46,191 bases of DNA from assembly GCA_002309055.1 (NCBI GenBank), contig DBWO01000038.1, positions 1 through 46,191 on the forward strand. The letters run 5' to 3'. Source of the DNA: Ruminococcaceae bacterium UBA1236 (GTDB lineage: Bacteria; Bacillota; Clostridia; Oscillospirales; Acutalibacteraceae). Within the stretch, counting starts at the first letter, position 1. Every line of letters begins with the position of its first letter. Position numbers and translations under genes: made by a program. The notes beneath the pieces were generated by a model. The model saw only the letters and a list, made by a program, of their open reading frames with translations. It did not search any database and was not told where the DNA came from. Shown here piece after piece: positions 16,038 through 23,606 of the stretch.

Positions 16038-16066
16038 ATTATAGCACTATATCGTATAAAATAAAA
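16038..16066 (-). promoter_or_regulatory. Probable promoter of the ABC-nadD-rsfS-leuS operon
   Basis: On the minus strand a perfect TATAAT (16043-16038) with a weak TTTTAT at -35 (16066-16061), 17-base spacing. About 20 bases further upstream lies TTTACTT-TGTT-AAGTAAA (16083-16100), a perfect 7-bp inverted repeat that could be an operator. Confidence 0.5.
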
Positions 16067-16082
16067 GATTTATTTTTCTTTT

Positions 16083-16100
16083 TTTACTTTGTTAAGTAAA
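16083..16100. repeat. Perfect inverted repeat upstream of the ABC operon
   Basis: TTTACTT and AAGTAAA separated by TGTT. Small A+T-rich palindromes at this place often bind GntR-type repressors of ABC exporters, but no such regulator is encoded beside it. T6 follows on the plus strand, so a weak hairpin role is also possible. Confidence 0.4.
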
Positions 16101-16129
16101 TTTTTTATGAATTAAACCCCCGAAACGGC

Positions 16130-16163
16130 AAAAAAAAGACGCACCGGGGCTCTCCCGGTGCAT
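16130..16163 (-). terminator. Terminator of the GH109/kinase-GH4/GNAT operon
   Basis: On the minus strand an 11-bp stem (arms around CACCGGG and CCCGGTG) with a short loop, followed by T7. It lies 20 bases after the GNAT stop. Confidence 0.9.
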
Positions 16164-16183
16164 CCTGAATAAAATATATTACG

Positions 16184-16756
16184 TTATTCTTTTACGGCTT
16201 TGTCAAGCTTTTTAGCCATCACCGTGCCGCCGAAAAGCGAAATCAGCGTGCGGAAACCGAGGCGGCGGTAAAAGCGGATTGCTCCCTTGTTGCCGGAGCC
16301 CGCTGTCAGCATCACACCGTTTACGCCTTCTTCCCCGAGCTTTGAGAGAAGGGCGTCCATCAGCTTCGCGCCCCAGCCCATACCGGTGAATTCATCCGAT
16401 ATGTCAATGTGAAAATGAGCCGGGTATCTGCGGGAAAAAACGCGCATTGCCGTATGCTCCGCGAGCATTTCGATATACTCTCCGCGTCCGTTTTCCCGGA
16501 TGGTTTTTGCGTAGGGTTTAAAGCGTTTGCGATAGGCGCGGTAATCGCCCGCGCAAAGGATATACCCGCGCGCAAGGCCGTCGCCGTCAAGCAGCACAAA
16601 GCAGTGCTCCGCCTCGTTTTCTATGTAGTAATCGCAGTAGTTGCTCAGTATGCAGGAGCCGGTTGACGGGTCCGTGAGGGCCGCAGCAGGGCCTGTTTCA
16701 AGGCAGATTCTGCGCACCTGCTCCCTGTATTCATCGCTGTAAGGAACGATTTTCAT
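16184..16756 (-). CDS. GNAT acetyltransferase resembling the O-GlcNAcase C-terminal domain
   Basis: 190 residues. The core HFHIDISDEFTGMGWGAKLM (about 122-141) and GSGNKGAIRFYRRLGF (about 157-172) give the acetyl-CoA-binding GNAT folds. The layout (YPAHFHIDI, then MDALLSKL and NKGAIRFY) resembles the acetyltransferase-like domain of O-GlcNAcases and its free bacterial relatives. It begins 6 bases after the kinase-GH4 stop, with no ribosome site of its own, so it is probably translated by coupling. Substrate unknown; an amino sugar is an inference from the operon. Ends before a strong terminator. Confidence 0.85.
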   Translation of the reverse strand: MKIVPYSDEYREQVRRICLETGPAAALTDPSTGSCILSNYCDYYIENEAEHCFVLLDGDGLARGYILCAGDYRAYRKRFKPYAKTIRENGRGEYIEMLAEHTAMRVFSRRYPAHFHIDISDEFTGMGWGAKLMDALLSKLGEEGVNGVMLTAGSGNKGAIRFYRRLGFRTLISLFGGTVMAKKLDKAVKE

Positions 16757-16762
16757 CGCGCT

Positions 16763-19006
16763 TTAATCCTTGAAATACTGAGGCAGATAGTCCTTGTGCG
16801 CCTCTTTCATCTCGTTGAAGCACTTTGTGGCCGCCTCCCAGTCACCCACAAGAGGATGAATGAGCAGGGCGTTGAGCGCGGCTTCCTCGTCGCCGTCTCT
16901 GCCGGCTTTTACGGTGTAATTTTCATATTCCTTGACAACTCTCATAAGGCCTATGATGTGGTGGTTGTCAATTTCTCCCACGGGCAGGGGTTTCGCGCCG
17001 TCTTTGCCCACTCTTGCGGCCACTTCGATAACATCGTCGGGCTTTAAGAAGGGGAGAGTGTCGCCGTTTTTGACGTTGACAACCTGTATGTCGTTCACGT
17101 CGTTGGCTATGGCATTTATGAGATTGACCGCAACGAGCGAATACTTGTGGCCGCCTCTCTGATCAAGCAGGGCAGGTTTGACGTAAAGCCCCTCGTCGCT
17201 GTACATTTCGAGCAGCTCTTCCTCAATTTCCATGCATACCTGCGCTCTGCTCTTTTCGCCCTCAAGCAGGTGCTTGAGCTTGGCGTTTCTGCAGTAGTAA
17301 TACTGAAGGTAGGATGAGGGGAGAGCGTGGATAGCCGCGAGGGTTTCGAGCGAGAAGCCGTCGTCCTTGATGTTTGCCATAACTTTCGGCGAAAAGCCCT
17401 TTTCAATGAGCTCATCAAGCAGCTCTCTGCCGTTCACGCGCACGCTCGTCATCCAGCTCAGATGATTGAGGCCGACATAGGTGTATTCCATATCGTCGCC
17501 CACAATCTCTTTTGTGTCATCAATCATATCTATGGGCACGTTGCAAAGACCGATGCACTTGACATTGGTGTTGTTCAGCACAAATTCGGTGATGATGCCC
17601 GAGGGGTTTGTGAAGTTTATGAGCCAGGCGTCGGGGCAGATTGCCTCAATCCTGTCGCAGATGTGCTTAATGACGGGGATTGTCCTCTGCGCCTTGAAAA
17701 AGCCGCCTATGCCGGTGGTTTCCTGACCGATGAGGTTATATTTGAGAGGAATAGTTTCGTCAAGATGTCTTGCGGGCAGTTTGCCTACTCTTATCTGCGT
17801 CACAACGAAATCAGCGCCTTTGAGCGCTTCGTCAAGATCATCCGTGAGCAGGGTCTCGCAGTCAATTCCCTGCGCCTTGAGCATGCGGATGCAGAGGTTG
17901 CCGACTATGGTCCTTTTCCTCTCGTCTATGTCCATAAAGGCGATGCGTTTAAGCTTGAGCTTGTCCTGCGCCTTGAGGAAACCGTCTATCAGTTCGGGGC
18001 AGTAGGTGCTGCCGGAGCCGATAACCGCCACGGTAATCTCCTTAGGTCCGCTTTCCGCTTCGTCCTCGTGCGCGTATTCCTGCATAATCCAGTTTATACA
18101 GCCGGTGACGGGGGCTTTATCGAGCTTTTTGAAGATGAGTTTCTTTGAGGCGTACTGACTCGCTCTCTCGGTGAGTTCTCTTATGTAGGTGGGTGAGCCG
18201 ACCTTCACATTGATTGAGCCGGAGAGGATAACTTCAACCTCGTCGCCCTCAAAATCCATCTGATTTACGAGCGAGGAGATTGACTTTGCGCCTCTGTCCG
18301 CCATCTTGACGCAGTACTGCATCGCGTGAGCGTCGCCCGCCTCAACGGCTTTGAAGAAGAAGCCGACAAAATTGCGCACGTGCTCGGGCTCCTCGGGGTT
18401 TTCGATTTTGCCGAGAAGTTCAAGGAATTCCTCTCTCGTCTTTATTCCGTAATGCTCGGTCACCATATCGGTGATTGGGCTTTTTTCTATGCCGAGGAAG
18501 AGCTCTCTGTAGGCGATTTCATACGCTTTTATCGCAATAGTCTCACCACCCGAAAGGTCGCCCGAGAAAAGGCCGAGGCCCATGAGCTGAAGCATATTGC
18601 CGCGGGAGTCAATGCCGTTACAGCAAACGCCGGTGCCGCAGTTGTAGCCGACCGCCGCGCCCGTGCTGGAGCCGGCTTTTATGATGAGATAGCCGTCGTT
18701 GTAAATCTCAAAATTGTCAAGCCCTTTTTCTTTGAGAAGAGCGCACATCTTGTCGTGCTGCCACTTGTGGTCAATGCCGGCGAGACCCATGAGGGTGAAT
18801 GCAATCTGCTCCTTCCTGAGCCCGTTTTTGCCGCAGAGACGCTCAATGCCGTCCATGATTACTCCGGCGGCCTCTTCAAAGCCACCCGTAAGGTTTTCGT
18901 GGTTGCTGCCGCGCCCTTCGTATGTTGAAATGACTTTTCTGGTGCTGTCAAAAAGGGCAAACGCCGTTTTTGTGCCGCCTCCGTCAACGCCTATATAGAA
19001 TTTCAT
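16763..19006 (-). CDS. Fusion: BadF/NAGK-type sugar kinase + GH4 6-phospho-beta-glycosidase
   Basis: 747 residues in one uninterrupted frame. Residues 1-~312 are an ASKHA kinase of the BadF/BcrA/N-acetylglucosamine-kinase type: GVDGGGTKT (6-14), GLAG (74-77), NDG (103-105), GTGVCC (124-129), SGDLSGG (148-154) and LSGS (261-264). An acidic linker (313-321) leads to a full-length GH4 enzyme: NAD-binding GSGST (330-334), QETTGIGG, NFTNPSG (464-470), metal ligands Cys488 in GLCNVP and His515 in GLNHLSW, and RGGHKYS. CNVP and IPLKYNLIGQETTG mark the 6-phospho-beta-glucosidase branch. GH4 needs NAD and a divalent metal and usually acts on PTS-phosphorylated disaccharides. Here the fused kinase could make the phosphorylated substrate itself. 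It overlaps the GH109-like gene by 4 bases (ATGA). Substrate not determined. Confidence 0.9.
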   Translation of the reverse strand: MKFYIGVDGGGTKTAFALFDSTRKVISTYEGRGSNHENLTGGFEEAAGVIMDGIERLCGKNGLRKEQIAFTLMGLAGIDHKWQHDKMCALLKEKGLDNFEIYNDGYLIIKAGSSTGAAVGYNCGTGVCCNGIDSRGNMLQLMGLGLFSGDLSGGETIAIKAYEIAYRELFLGIEKSPITDMVTEHYGIKTREEFLELLGKIENPEEPEHVRNFVGFFFKAVEAGDAHAMQYCVKMADRGAKSISSLVNQMDFEGDEVEVILSGSINVKVGSPTYIRELTERASQYASKKLIFKKLDKAPVTGCINWIMQEYAHEDEAESGPKEITVAVIGSGSTYCPELIDGFLKAQDKLKLKRIAFMDIDERKRTIVGNLCIRMLKAQGIDCETLLTDDLDEALKGADFVVTQIRVGKLPARHLDETIPLKYNLIGQETTGIGGFFKAQRTIPVIKHICDRIEAICPDAWLINFTNPSGIITEFVLNNTNVKCIGLCNVPIDMIDDTKEIVGDDMEYTYVGLNHLSWMTSVRVNGRELLDELIEKGFSPKVMANIKDDGFSLETLAAIHALPSSYLQYYYCRNAKLKHLLEGEKSRAQVCMEIEEELLEMYSDEGLYVKPALLDQRGGHKYSLVAVNLINAIANDVNDIQVVNVKNGDTLPFLKPDDVIEVAARVGKDGAKPLPVGEIDNHHIIGLMRVVKEYENYTVKAGRDGDEEAALNALLIHPLVGDWEAATKCFNEMKEAHKDYLPQYFKD

Positions 19007-20280
19007 TTCTTTTCCTCGCCTTCTTCAAAGAAATCATTGCACACTTCTTCAAGGCAGAATGTGCCGCGCCTGTAAGGTTCTCTGTCAATCCACATCCCGT
19101 TTGTGAAATCCGGGAAGGGGACGGGTGCCGACCCGATGGCGATGGACTGCTCCGAAAGGCAGGTGACCGCCATCCATGTTGCCGTGTCATATACATCTAT
19201 CGGCGGCTTTTCGCCGAGCTTAACGCTTTCAACGAAGGCACTGAGCACAAGGTAATCCATGCCGCCGTGTCCGCCTGCGTGAATGCCCTCTTCAGAGTAT
19301 TTTTTCCACAGCGGATGCTCGTATTTTTCAAGGTATCCGTCATCCCTGAAGCTCTCCCACTCGTGAGTCCAGTGGTTTTTGTTTTCGTGTGAGATGCCCT
19401 CAAGGTAAATCGTGCCGCCGTCTTCGCAGTAGATGCCCTTTGTGCCCTGAATGCGGTAGGCGCGCGAGTAGGGGCGGGGGAGTGAGCAGTCGTGCGTGAG
19501 CACCACGGTTTCGCCGTTTGCGCATTTGAGAATGGTGGTCACCACGTCGCCCTGGTTGAATCTGTAACCGGCAAGGTCGTATTCTTCGCCCTTGTTGTCC
19601 TTTATCCATTTGTTGAGGCCCACCGATTTTGACGCCATTGACACAAGCGAAATAAATCTGTTGCCTCTGTTGATGCCGAGCACTTTTGCTATGGGGCCGA
19701 GCTGATGGGTGGGGTAAAGCTCGCCGTTTCTGTGCTGGAAGTTAAAGAGACGGCCGTGCCTGTTTTCCCTGCCGAGCGAGATTTCATCGCGCAGGTCGTG
19801 CTGATATCCGCCCTGCATATGCACTATCTCACCGAAAAGCCCCTGCTTAACCATATTGAAAAGAGCCATCTCTGCGCGGTCATAGCAGCAGTTTTCGAGC
19901 AGCATGCAGAATTTGCCTGTCTCTTCGCTCGCTCTTACCATCTGCCAGCATTCCTCGATGCTTGCGCTGCCGCCGACCTCGATTGCAACGTGCTTGCCCG
20001 CCCTCATGGCATCCGTCGCTATGCGGGCGTGGGTAATCCAGGTGGTGCAGCACATCACGGCGTCAAGGTCATCCCGTGAGATAAGCTCTTTGTAGTCAAG
20101 ATATACATCGGGTGCAAGTCCCGTTTTTTCCGTAACGATTTTTTTGCCTTCAAGGGCCCTGTCCTCATATTTGTCGCAGACCGCGGGCACTACAACGCCC
20201 TCGCAGTTGAGAAGCTCGCCGAGGTTGCCGCGGCCTCTGCCTCCGAGGCCTATATAGCCGATTCTTACTGTGTCTTTCAT
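19003..20280 (-). CDS. GH109-like Gfo/Idh/MocA-family protein (NAD-dependent glycosidase candidate)
   Basis: 425 residues, cytoplasmic, no signal peptide. The N-terminal Rossmann domain carries GLGGRGRG (11-18). The usual dehydrogenase EKP motif is replaced by EVGG (101-104), so the catalytic Lys is absent. FQHRNGELYPTHQLGPIAKV (181-200) matches the GH109 block that ends in the YPTH and LGP residues. GH109 enzymes hydrolyse alpha-N-acetylgalactosaminides by transient NAD oxidation. The specificity of this one is unknown. It is first in an operon with the kinase-GH4 fusion and a GNAT, sharing a promoter and palindromic operator at 20313-20349. Ribosome site GGGAGG is clear. Confidence 0.88.
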   Translation of the reverse strand: MKDTVRIGYIGLGGRGRGNLGELLNCEGVVVPAVCDKYEDRALEGKKIVTEKTGLAPDVYLDYKELISRDDLDAVMCCTTWITHARIATDAMRAGKHVAIEVGGSASIEECWQMVRASEETGKFCMLLENCCYDRAEMALFNMVKQGLFGEIVHMQGGYQHDLRDEISLGRENRHGRLFNFQHRNGELYPTHQLGPIAKVLGINRGNRFISLVSMASKSVGLNKWIKDNKGEEYDLAGYRFNQGDVVTTILKCANGETVVLTHDCSLPRPYSRAYRIQGTKGIYCEDGGTIYLEGISHENKNHWTHEWESFRDDGYLEKYEHPLWKKYSEEGIHAGGHGGMDYLVLSAFVESVKLGEKPPIDVYDTATWMAVTCLSEQSIAIGSAPVPFPDFTNGMWIDREPYRRGTFCLEEVCNDFFEEGEEKK

Positions 20281-20312
20281 TTTGCGCCTCCCGATATATT
20301 TCCGTGATTTTA

Positions 20313-20340
20313 ATTATATCAGTCAAATAGCAAAAATCAA
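20313..20340 (-). promoter_or_regulatory. Promoter of the GH109/kinase-GH4/GNAT operon
   Basis: On the minus strand TTGATT (20340-20335), 16-base spacer, TATAAT (20318-20313). Leader about 25 bases. Confidence 0.7.
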
Positions 20341-20349
20341 CCTATTTGA
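20323..20349. promoter_or_regulatory. Palindromic operator candidate over the -35 region
   Basis: TCAAATAG (20323-20330) and CTATTTGA (20342-20349), perfect 8-base arms with an 11-base centre. It straddles the -35 of the operon promoter and includes the stop codon of the upstream gene. Size and place fit a dimeric repressor; no regulator gene is adjacent. Confidence 0.5.
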
Positions 20350-20881
20350 TATACCTTTTGAAATGTTTTCTCCATTTTTTTACATACACGGTAATGAGCC
20401 GCGTGAGCGCGAGGTCATAAAACACAAAAGCGAATGTGCCTATGCCCAGGAGCATTACAACGCCCCATATTCCATGCTCGTCCATTTCGTCAAGCGTGAT
20501 GCCCATGAGCTTAATCATAAGATAATAAGCCGCAATCATGGTAGCGTTGAATGAAAGCACCTTGATTGCCCAGGCGGGCACAGCGGGGATGCGTGCCTCA
20601 ATGAGCGCCTTGATTATAGGGTAGTAGCCGAAAAAGGCGATATACATCATCGCCACCTCTTTTTCGGGCACAAGGAAAAACGAAAGCAACGCTATTGCAG
20701 CGTAAACGCCGAAGGCCCATTTTTTGTCTGTTTCAATCACCATCACCACTATCAGTGCTCCCGCTAAAGCGGGAAGGGCGTAGGTCATAAACGGCACTAT
20801 CGCCACGCTTATGAGAAGCGTGAGCGAAAGGGCGGCGGTGATGCCTCCGAGCGCGCATTTTGAACTTTGTTTCATAGTCAC
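20342..20881 (-). CDS. Multi-pass membrane protein, ECF S-component-like size
   Basis: 179 residues with about five hydrophobic segments (from LTLLISVAIVPFMTYALPALAGALIV through IAFFGYYPIIKALIE to VMLLGIGTFAFVFYDLAL) and a basic C-terminus KKWRKHFKRYIK. Clostridia carry many close-looking proteins of unknown function with the same FFGYYPIIKA block; the size is that of ECF transporter substrate-binding subunits, but I see no diagnostic motif. One base separates it from the J-like protein gene, so it is the third gene of the DUF5685 operon. Confidence 0.75.
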   Translation of the reverse strand: MTMKQSSKCALGGITAALSLTLLISVAIVPFMTYALPALAGALIVVMVIETDKKWAFGVYAAIALLSFFLVPEKEVAMMYIAFFGYYPIIKALIEARIPAVPAWAIKVLSFNATMIAAYYLMIKLMGITLDEMDEHGIWGVVMLLGIGTFAFVFYDLALTRLITVYVKKWRKHFKRYIK

Positions 20882-20882
20882 C

Positions 20883-21446
20883 TCAGATGCATTTGATAAT
20901 GTCGCAGCCCATTGATTCGCAGCAGCAGTCCGCGCAGATGAGTGCCTCTAAAATCTCACACGCGCCGCAGGAGCATCCGCTGCCGGTGCCTGCTTTGCTT
21001 TCGCGCGTTTTATATCCGCCGCTTCTCGCGTTGTTAATTCTTTCGCACGCCTCTCTGTACTCATAGTTTGACGGGTCCATTGAGTGCGCCCTTGAATAGT
21101 GGCTTCTCGCTTCCTCGAGCCAGCCCTTTCTGTCGTAAATCATACCTCTCAGGTAATACCACTCGGCGTTTCTCGAGGATACGGGCACACCGTCAAGCAG
21201 CAGCTGCGCGTCCTCAAGGCGGCCCGCGGCGATTTTATCTCTGATATCGGAAAAGTCCGTGCCAAAATAGGTGTATCCGCCCGACGGGCCGTTCATAATG
21301 ATGCTGTCATAAGCGTCATTGAGCTCGTCGAGCTTGTCGAATTTTCCGCTCTCGCGGTATTCTCTTGATTTTTGCTTGTACGCCTCGTCAATTCTCTCCT
21401 GGGAGGCGCCGCGCGGCACACCTAAAACAATATAGGGATCAACCAT
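20883..21446 (-). CDS. J-domain-like protein without HPD, TPR segment and Cys-rich tail
   Basis: 187 residues. The start MVDPYIVLGVPRGASQERID reads like helices I-II of a DnaJ J-domain, and LDELNDAYDSI like helix III, but the catalytic HPD tripeptide between them is missing (YRESGKFDK instead), so it should not stimulate an Hsp70 ATPase in the usual way. Residues ~65-130 form a TPR-like region (AEWYYLRGMIYDRKGWLEEA). The tail holds clustered cysteines (CSCGAC, CADCCCE, IIKCI) that could bind metal. Lies between DUF5685 and the membrane protein genes with gaps of 9 and 1 bases. Function unknown. Confidence 0.82.
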   Translation of the reverse strand: MVDPYIVLGVPRGASQERIDEAYKQKSREYRESGKFDKLDELNDAYDSIIMNGPSGGYTYFGTDFSDIRDKIAAGRLEDAQLLLDGVPVSSRNAEWYYLRGMIYDRKGWLEEARSHYSRAHSMDPSNYEYREACERINNARSGGYKTRESKAGTGSGCSCGACEILEALICADCCCESMGCDIIKCI

Positions 21447-21455
21447 GGCAAAACC

Positions 21456-22343
21456 TCATTCTACGGTAAAAGATTTTTTCTTTTCGGGGGTTTCACGGTA
21501 TTTTGAAACAACGGTTTTCATGCTCGTTTCGAGCCCGTCGTAAATTATGTTTTCCGCTATTGAGTCAAAGCGTTTGAGTTTAAGAATTCCGAAGCATTCG
21601 ATTATATCCGAGTGAGTGTGGTTAAGCAGCATTTCGGCTTCATCTGCAAACTGCCGCCTCACTTCGGGGTCTTTGATATCTTTATACTTTCTTGCAAAGG
21701 GATTGAACGACCCGTTTTTCAGGTCTTTCTCAAGGTCGTCCGCGGCGTCGAGAATGTATATGAGCCGCCCCGTCATATAGCCCGGGCGGTAGAGAGTTTC
21801 ATCGCCGCCCGTACCGGCGGAAAACAGCTTTCCGAGAGCGTCTGCGGAGGGGTCCGCGGACCTGTCAATGCCGGGATTTTCCTCTTTTTCAATCTCCGCC
21901 TGTTTGGCCATCGCGCCCGAGATTATCTCCTCAACCTCCGGGGCAAGGCGCTTTGCCTTGCGGTGCATGAGCGAAACAAAAGGGAGGGCGAGAAGAGAGA
22001 GCAGCTTTTTGCCGGGCCTCTCGTCCCTTATATTATCTTTGAGTTTATAATAAGCGGTTATGACTATCGCGTGAGCGCAGAAATCCGTTTCTGCTTTTTT
22101 CTCACAGAAAAAGCATTTGAGAGCGGGGTTGAAGGGGCATCTTTTCTGCGTGAATGTGCAGGAGTTTCCCCCGAGCGCGAGCAGGATGAGAGCGGCGAAG
22201 GTGTAATCGTAATTGAGCAGAAGTCGCCCCGGCGCGCCGTAATTTTTGCCGAGCGCGTTGCAAAGGGAGCAGTATATGCCCTTGTATATTTCGTAATCTC
22301 CGTATTTCATCTCGGATTTACGCGCCCTTACATAGCCAAGCAC
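21456..22343 (-). CDS. DUF5685 family protein
   Basis: I prefer GTG 22343 (295 residues, MLGYVRARKSEMK...), because the family normally begins with MFGYV-like residues; an in-frame TTG at 22376 would add 11 residues but has no ribosome site. YKGIYCSLCNALGKNYG and CPFNPALKCFFCEK carry paired cysteines typical of the family. The middle and C-terminal parts are helical (YILDAADDLEKDLKNGSFNPF matches the DUF5685 core). No known activity. First gene of a three-gene cluster with the J-like and membrane proteins. A TAGAAT -10-like sequence precedes it, but the -35 is poor. Confidence 0.82.
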   Translation of the reverse strand: MLGYVRARKSEMKYGDYEIYKGIYCSLCNALGKNYGAPGRLLLNYDYTFAALILLALGGNSCTFTQKRCPFNPALKCFFCEKKAETDFCAHAIVITAYYKLKDNIRDERPGKKLLSLLALPFVSLMHRKAKRLAPEVEEIISGAMAKQAEIEKEENPGIDRSADPSADALGKLFSAGTGGDETLYRPGYMTGRLIYILDAADDLEKDLKNGSFNPFARKYKDIKDPEVRRQFADEAEMLLNHTHSDIIECFGILKLKRFDSIAENIIYDGLETSMKTVVSKYRETPEKKKSFTVE

Positions 22344-22440
22344 AGTTTCACCGCCCGCCCTGAAATCATTCTTCAATCTACTATTCTATTACAACGCGCG
22401 GTTAAAGGTTTTAACATACTGTAAATTTTAATTTATAAAC

Positions 22441-22473
22441 AAAAAAGCAAAGGCCTGCGGTAAACCACAGGTC
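22441..22473 (-). terminator. Terminator after the 76-residue protein gene
   Basis: A 9-bp stem with TAAA loop (22452-22460 with 22465-22473), followed on the minus strand by TTTGCTTTTTT. Confidence 0.85.
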
Positions 22474-22506
22474 TTAAGCTTTAAATCTTTTAAGCGGGGA
22501 GGGAAA

Positions 22507-22737
22507 TTATTTGCTTGCAAGCCACTCTTCGGCTTTCTTAGCGGAAACGCACTTGATGTCTTCCTTTGTAAAGGGGGACTCTTCGCCGCCGTTTACATAG
22601 AAGAAGTAATAACCCTTGTCGGTTTTGTAGAGGGACTCTTCATAACCTGCGGGATCGCCGAATGTGCCGTAAGTGGTCTTCTTGATGAGTTCTGACTTTT
22701 CGGTGTCATACTCTCTCTTGGAGATAATCTTTTTCAT
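22507..22737 (-). CDS. Small conserved hypothetical protein
   Basis: 76 residues beginning MKKIISKREYDTEKSELI, charged and soluble, with an aromatic core GYYFFYVNGGEES. The opening (K-[IV]-I-x-x-x-x-Y-[DN]-T-E) recurs in small proteins found on Clostridia chromosomes and phages; no function is known. A -10 TATAAT (minus, 22800-22795) lies upstream and the ~50-base leader contains a perfect GGGAAAC-ACA-GTTTCCC hairpin. Stands alone between promoter and terminator, suggesting independent, perhaps abundant, expression. Confidence 0.7.
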   Translation of the reverse strand: MKKIISKREYDTEKSELIKKTTYGTFGDPAGYEESLYKTDKGYYFFYVNGGEESPFTKEDIKCVSAKKAEEWLASK

Positions 22738-22765
22738 AACTATACCCTTTTCCTTACAATTATTG

Positions 22766-22782
22766 GGGAAACACAGTTTCCC
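22766..22782. repeat. Short perfect hairpin in the leader of the 76-residue protein gene
   Basis: GGGAAAC and GTTTCCC arms with a 3-base loop, about 30-45 bases before the start codon. It could stabilise the mRNA 5' end; it does not mask the ribosome site. Confidence 0.4.
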
Positions 22783-22901
22783 TTATTGCCGGTTATTATA
22801 CAGTATATTTATTAACAAAGTATGAACATTTATGAAATACTTACTAAATAATACTGTTAAATCCGTTAAAATGCCTAAACGATAATCGCAAATGTCAAAT
22901 A

Positions 22902-23603
22902 TTACAGCAGCTTTTTGCCGATTTTGTCCATCTCTTCATCGTTAAAACCGATATATTTCAGATAGCCGTGAATTCCGCCGTACTTTTCACCGAGATAATC
23001 GAGAACTCTGTCAAGGTTTTCCCTGTCCGACATAAGGCGGGAGATATCCTGCTCCCATATAAGCCCCGTTTTCATCGCTATTTCGCGCTCAACAAAGGGC
23101 CTTAAAAGGTCAAAGGAGCACTCGTAGTTTCTCAGTATATCCTCGCGGCTCACTCCCGCGCACGAGAGGAGAATTGCCGAGAGAAGGCCCGTCCTGTCCT
23201 TGCCGAGAAAGCAGTGAAAAAGGAAAGGTTCATCGAGCGACATTATAATTCTCAGCACTTTTGCGTATCCGTCGCCGTGCTCCTCGAGTGAAATTCTGTA
23301 CATGCGCCATACTGGCAGGTCGAGCGAGGTGAGGGACGGATTTGCCTCAAGCAATGTAACGTGGTAATAATCAAAAATACTGCCGTCGGCAAAAAGCGAC
23401 GGCATGTTTTCGGCTTCCTGCACGCCCCTGAGGTCAATTACCGACCGTACTCCGGCTTCTTTGAGAATGCGGATGTCATCTTCTGTCGGGTCCTTCGGGA
23501 TTCCGCAGCGGATTGCCTTGCCGTCGGCTGTTACGCCGCCGGGGCACGCATATCCGCCGAGGTCACGGCAGTTTATTATGTTTTGCGTTTTGTAAACAGT
23601 CAT
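22902..23603 (-). CDS. Tyrosine-protein phosphatase (Y_phosphatase3/DRTG type)
   Basis: 233 residues. N-terminal NCRDLGGY block (11-18) and VRSVIDLRG, then the P-loop HCFLGKDRTG (Cys followed by five residues and Arg) identify the atypical protein-tyrosine or phosphoinositide phosphatase family common in Firmicutes. The Lys and Asp in the loop (GKDRTG) match enzymes that also accept phosphoinositides. Cytoplasmic. The gene begins three bases after the GNAT stop, so the two form an operon. Substrate unknown. Confidence 0.92.
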   Translation of the reverse strand: MTVYKTQNIINCRDLGGYACPGGVTADGKAIRCGIPKDPTEDDIRILKEAGVRSVIDLRGVQEAENMPSLFADGSIFDYYHVTLLEANPSLTSLDLPVWRMYRISLEEHGDGYAKVLRIIMSLDEPFLFHCFLGKDRTGLLSAILLSCAGVSREDILRNYECSFDLLRPFVEREIAMKTGLIWEQDISRLMSDRENLDRVLDYLGEKYGGIHGYLKYIGFNDEEMDKIGKKLL

Positions 23604-23606
23604 GGC

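Noticed and set aside
16083..16106. Terminator on the plus strand
   Set aside because: TTTACTT/AAGTAAA followed by T6 can fold but is pure A+T, and no plus-strand gene ends there.
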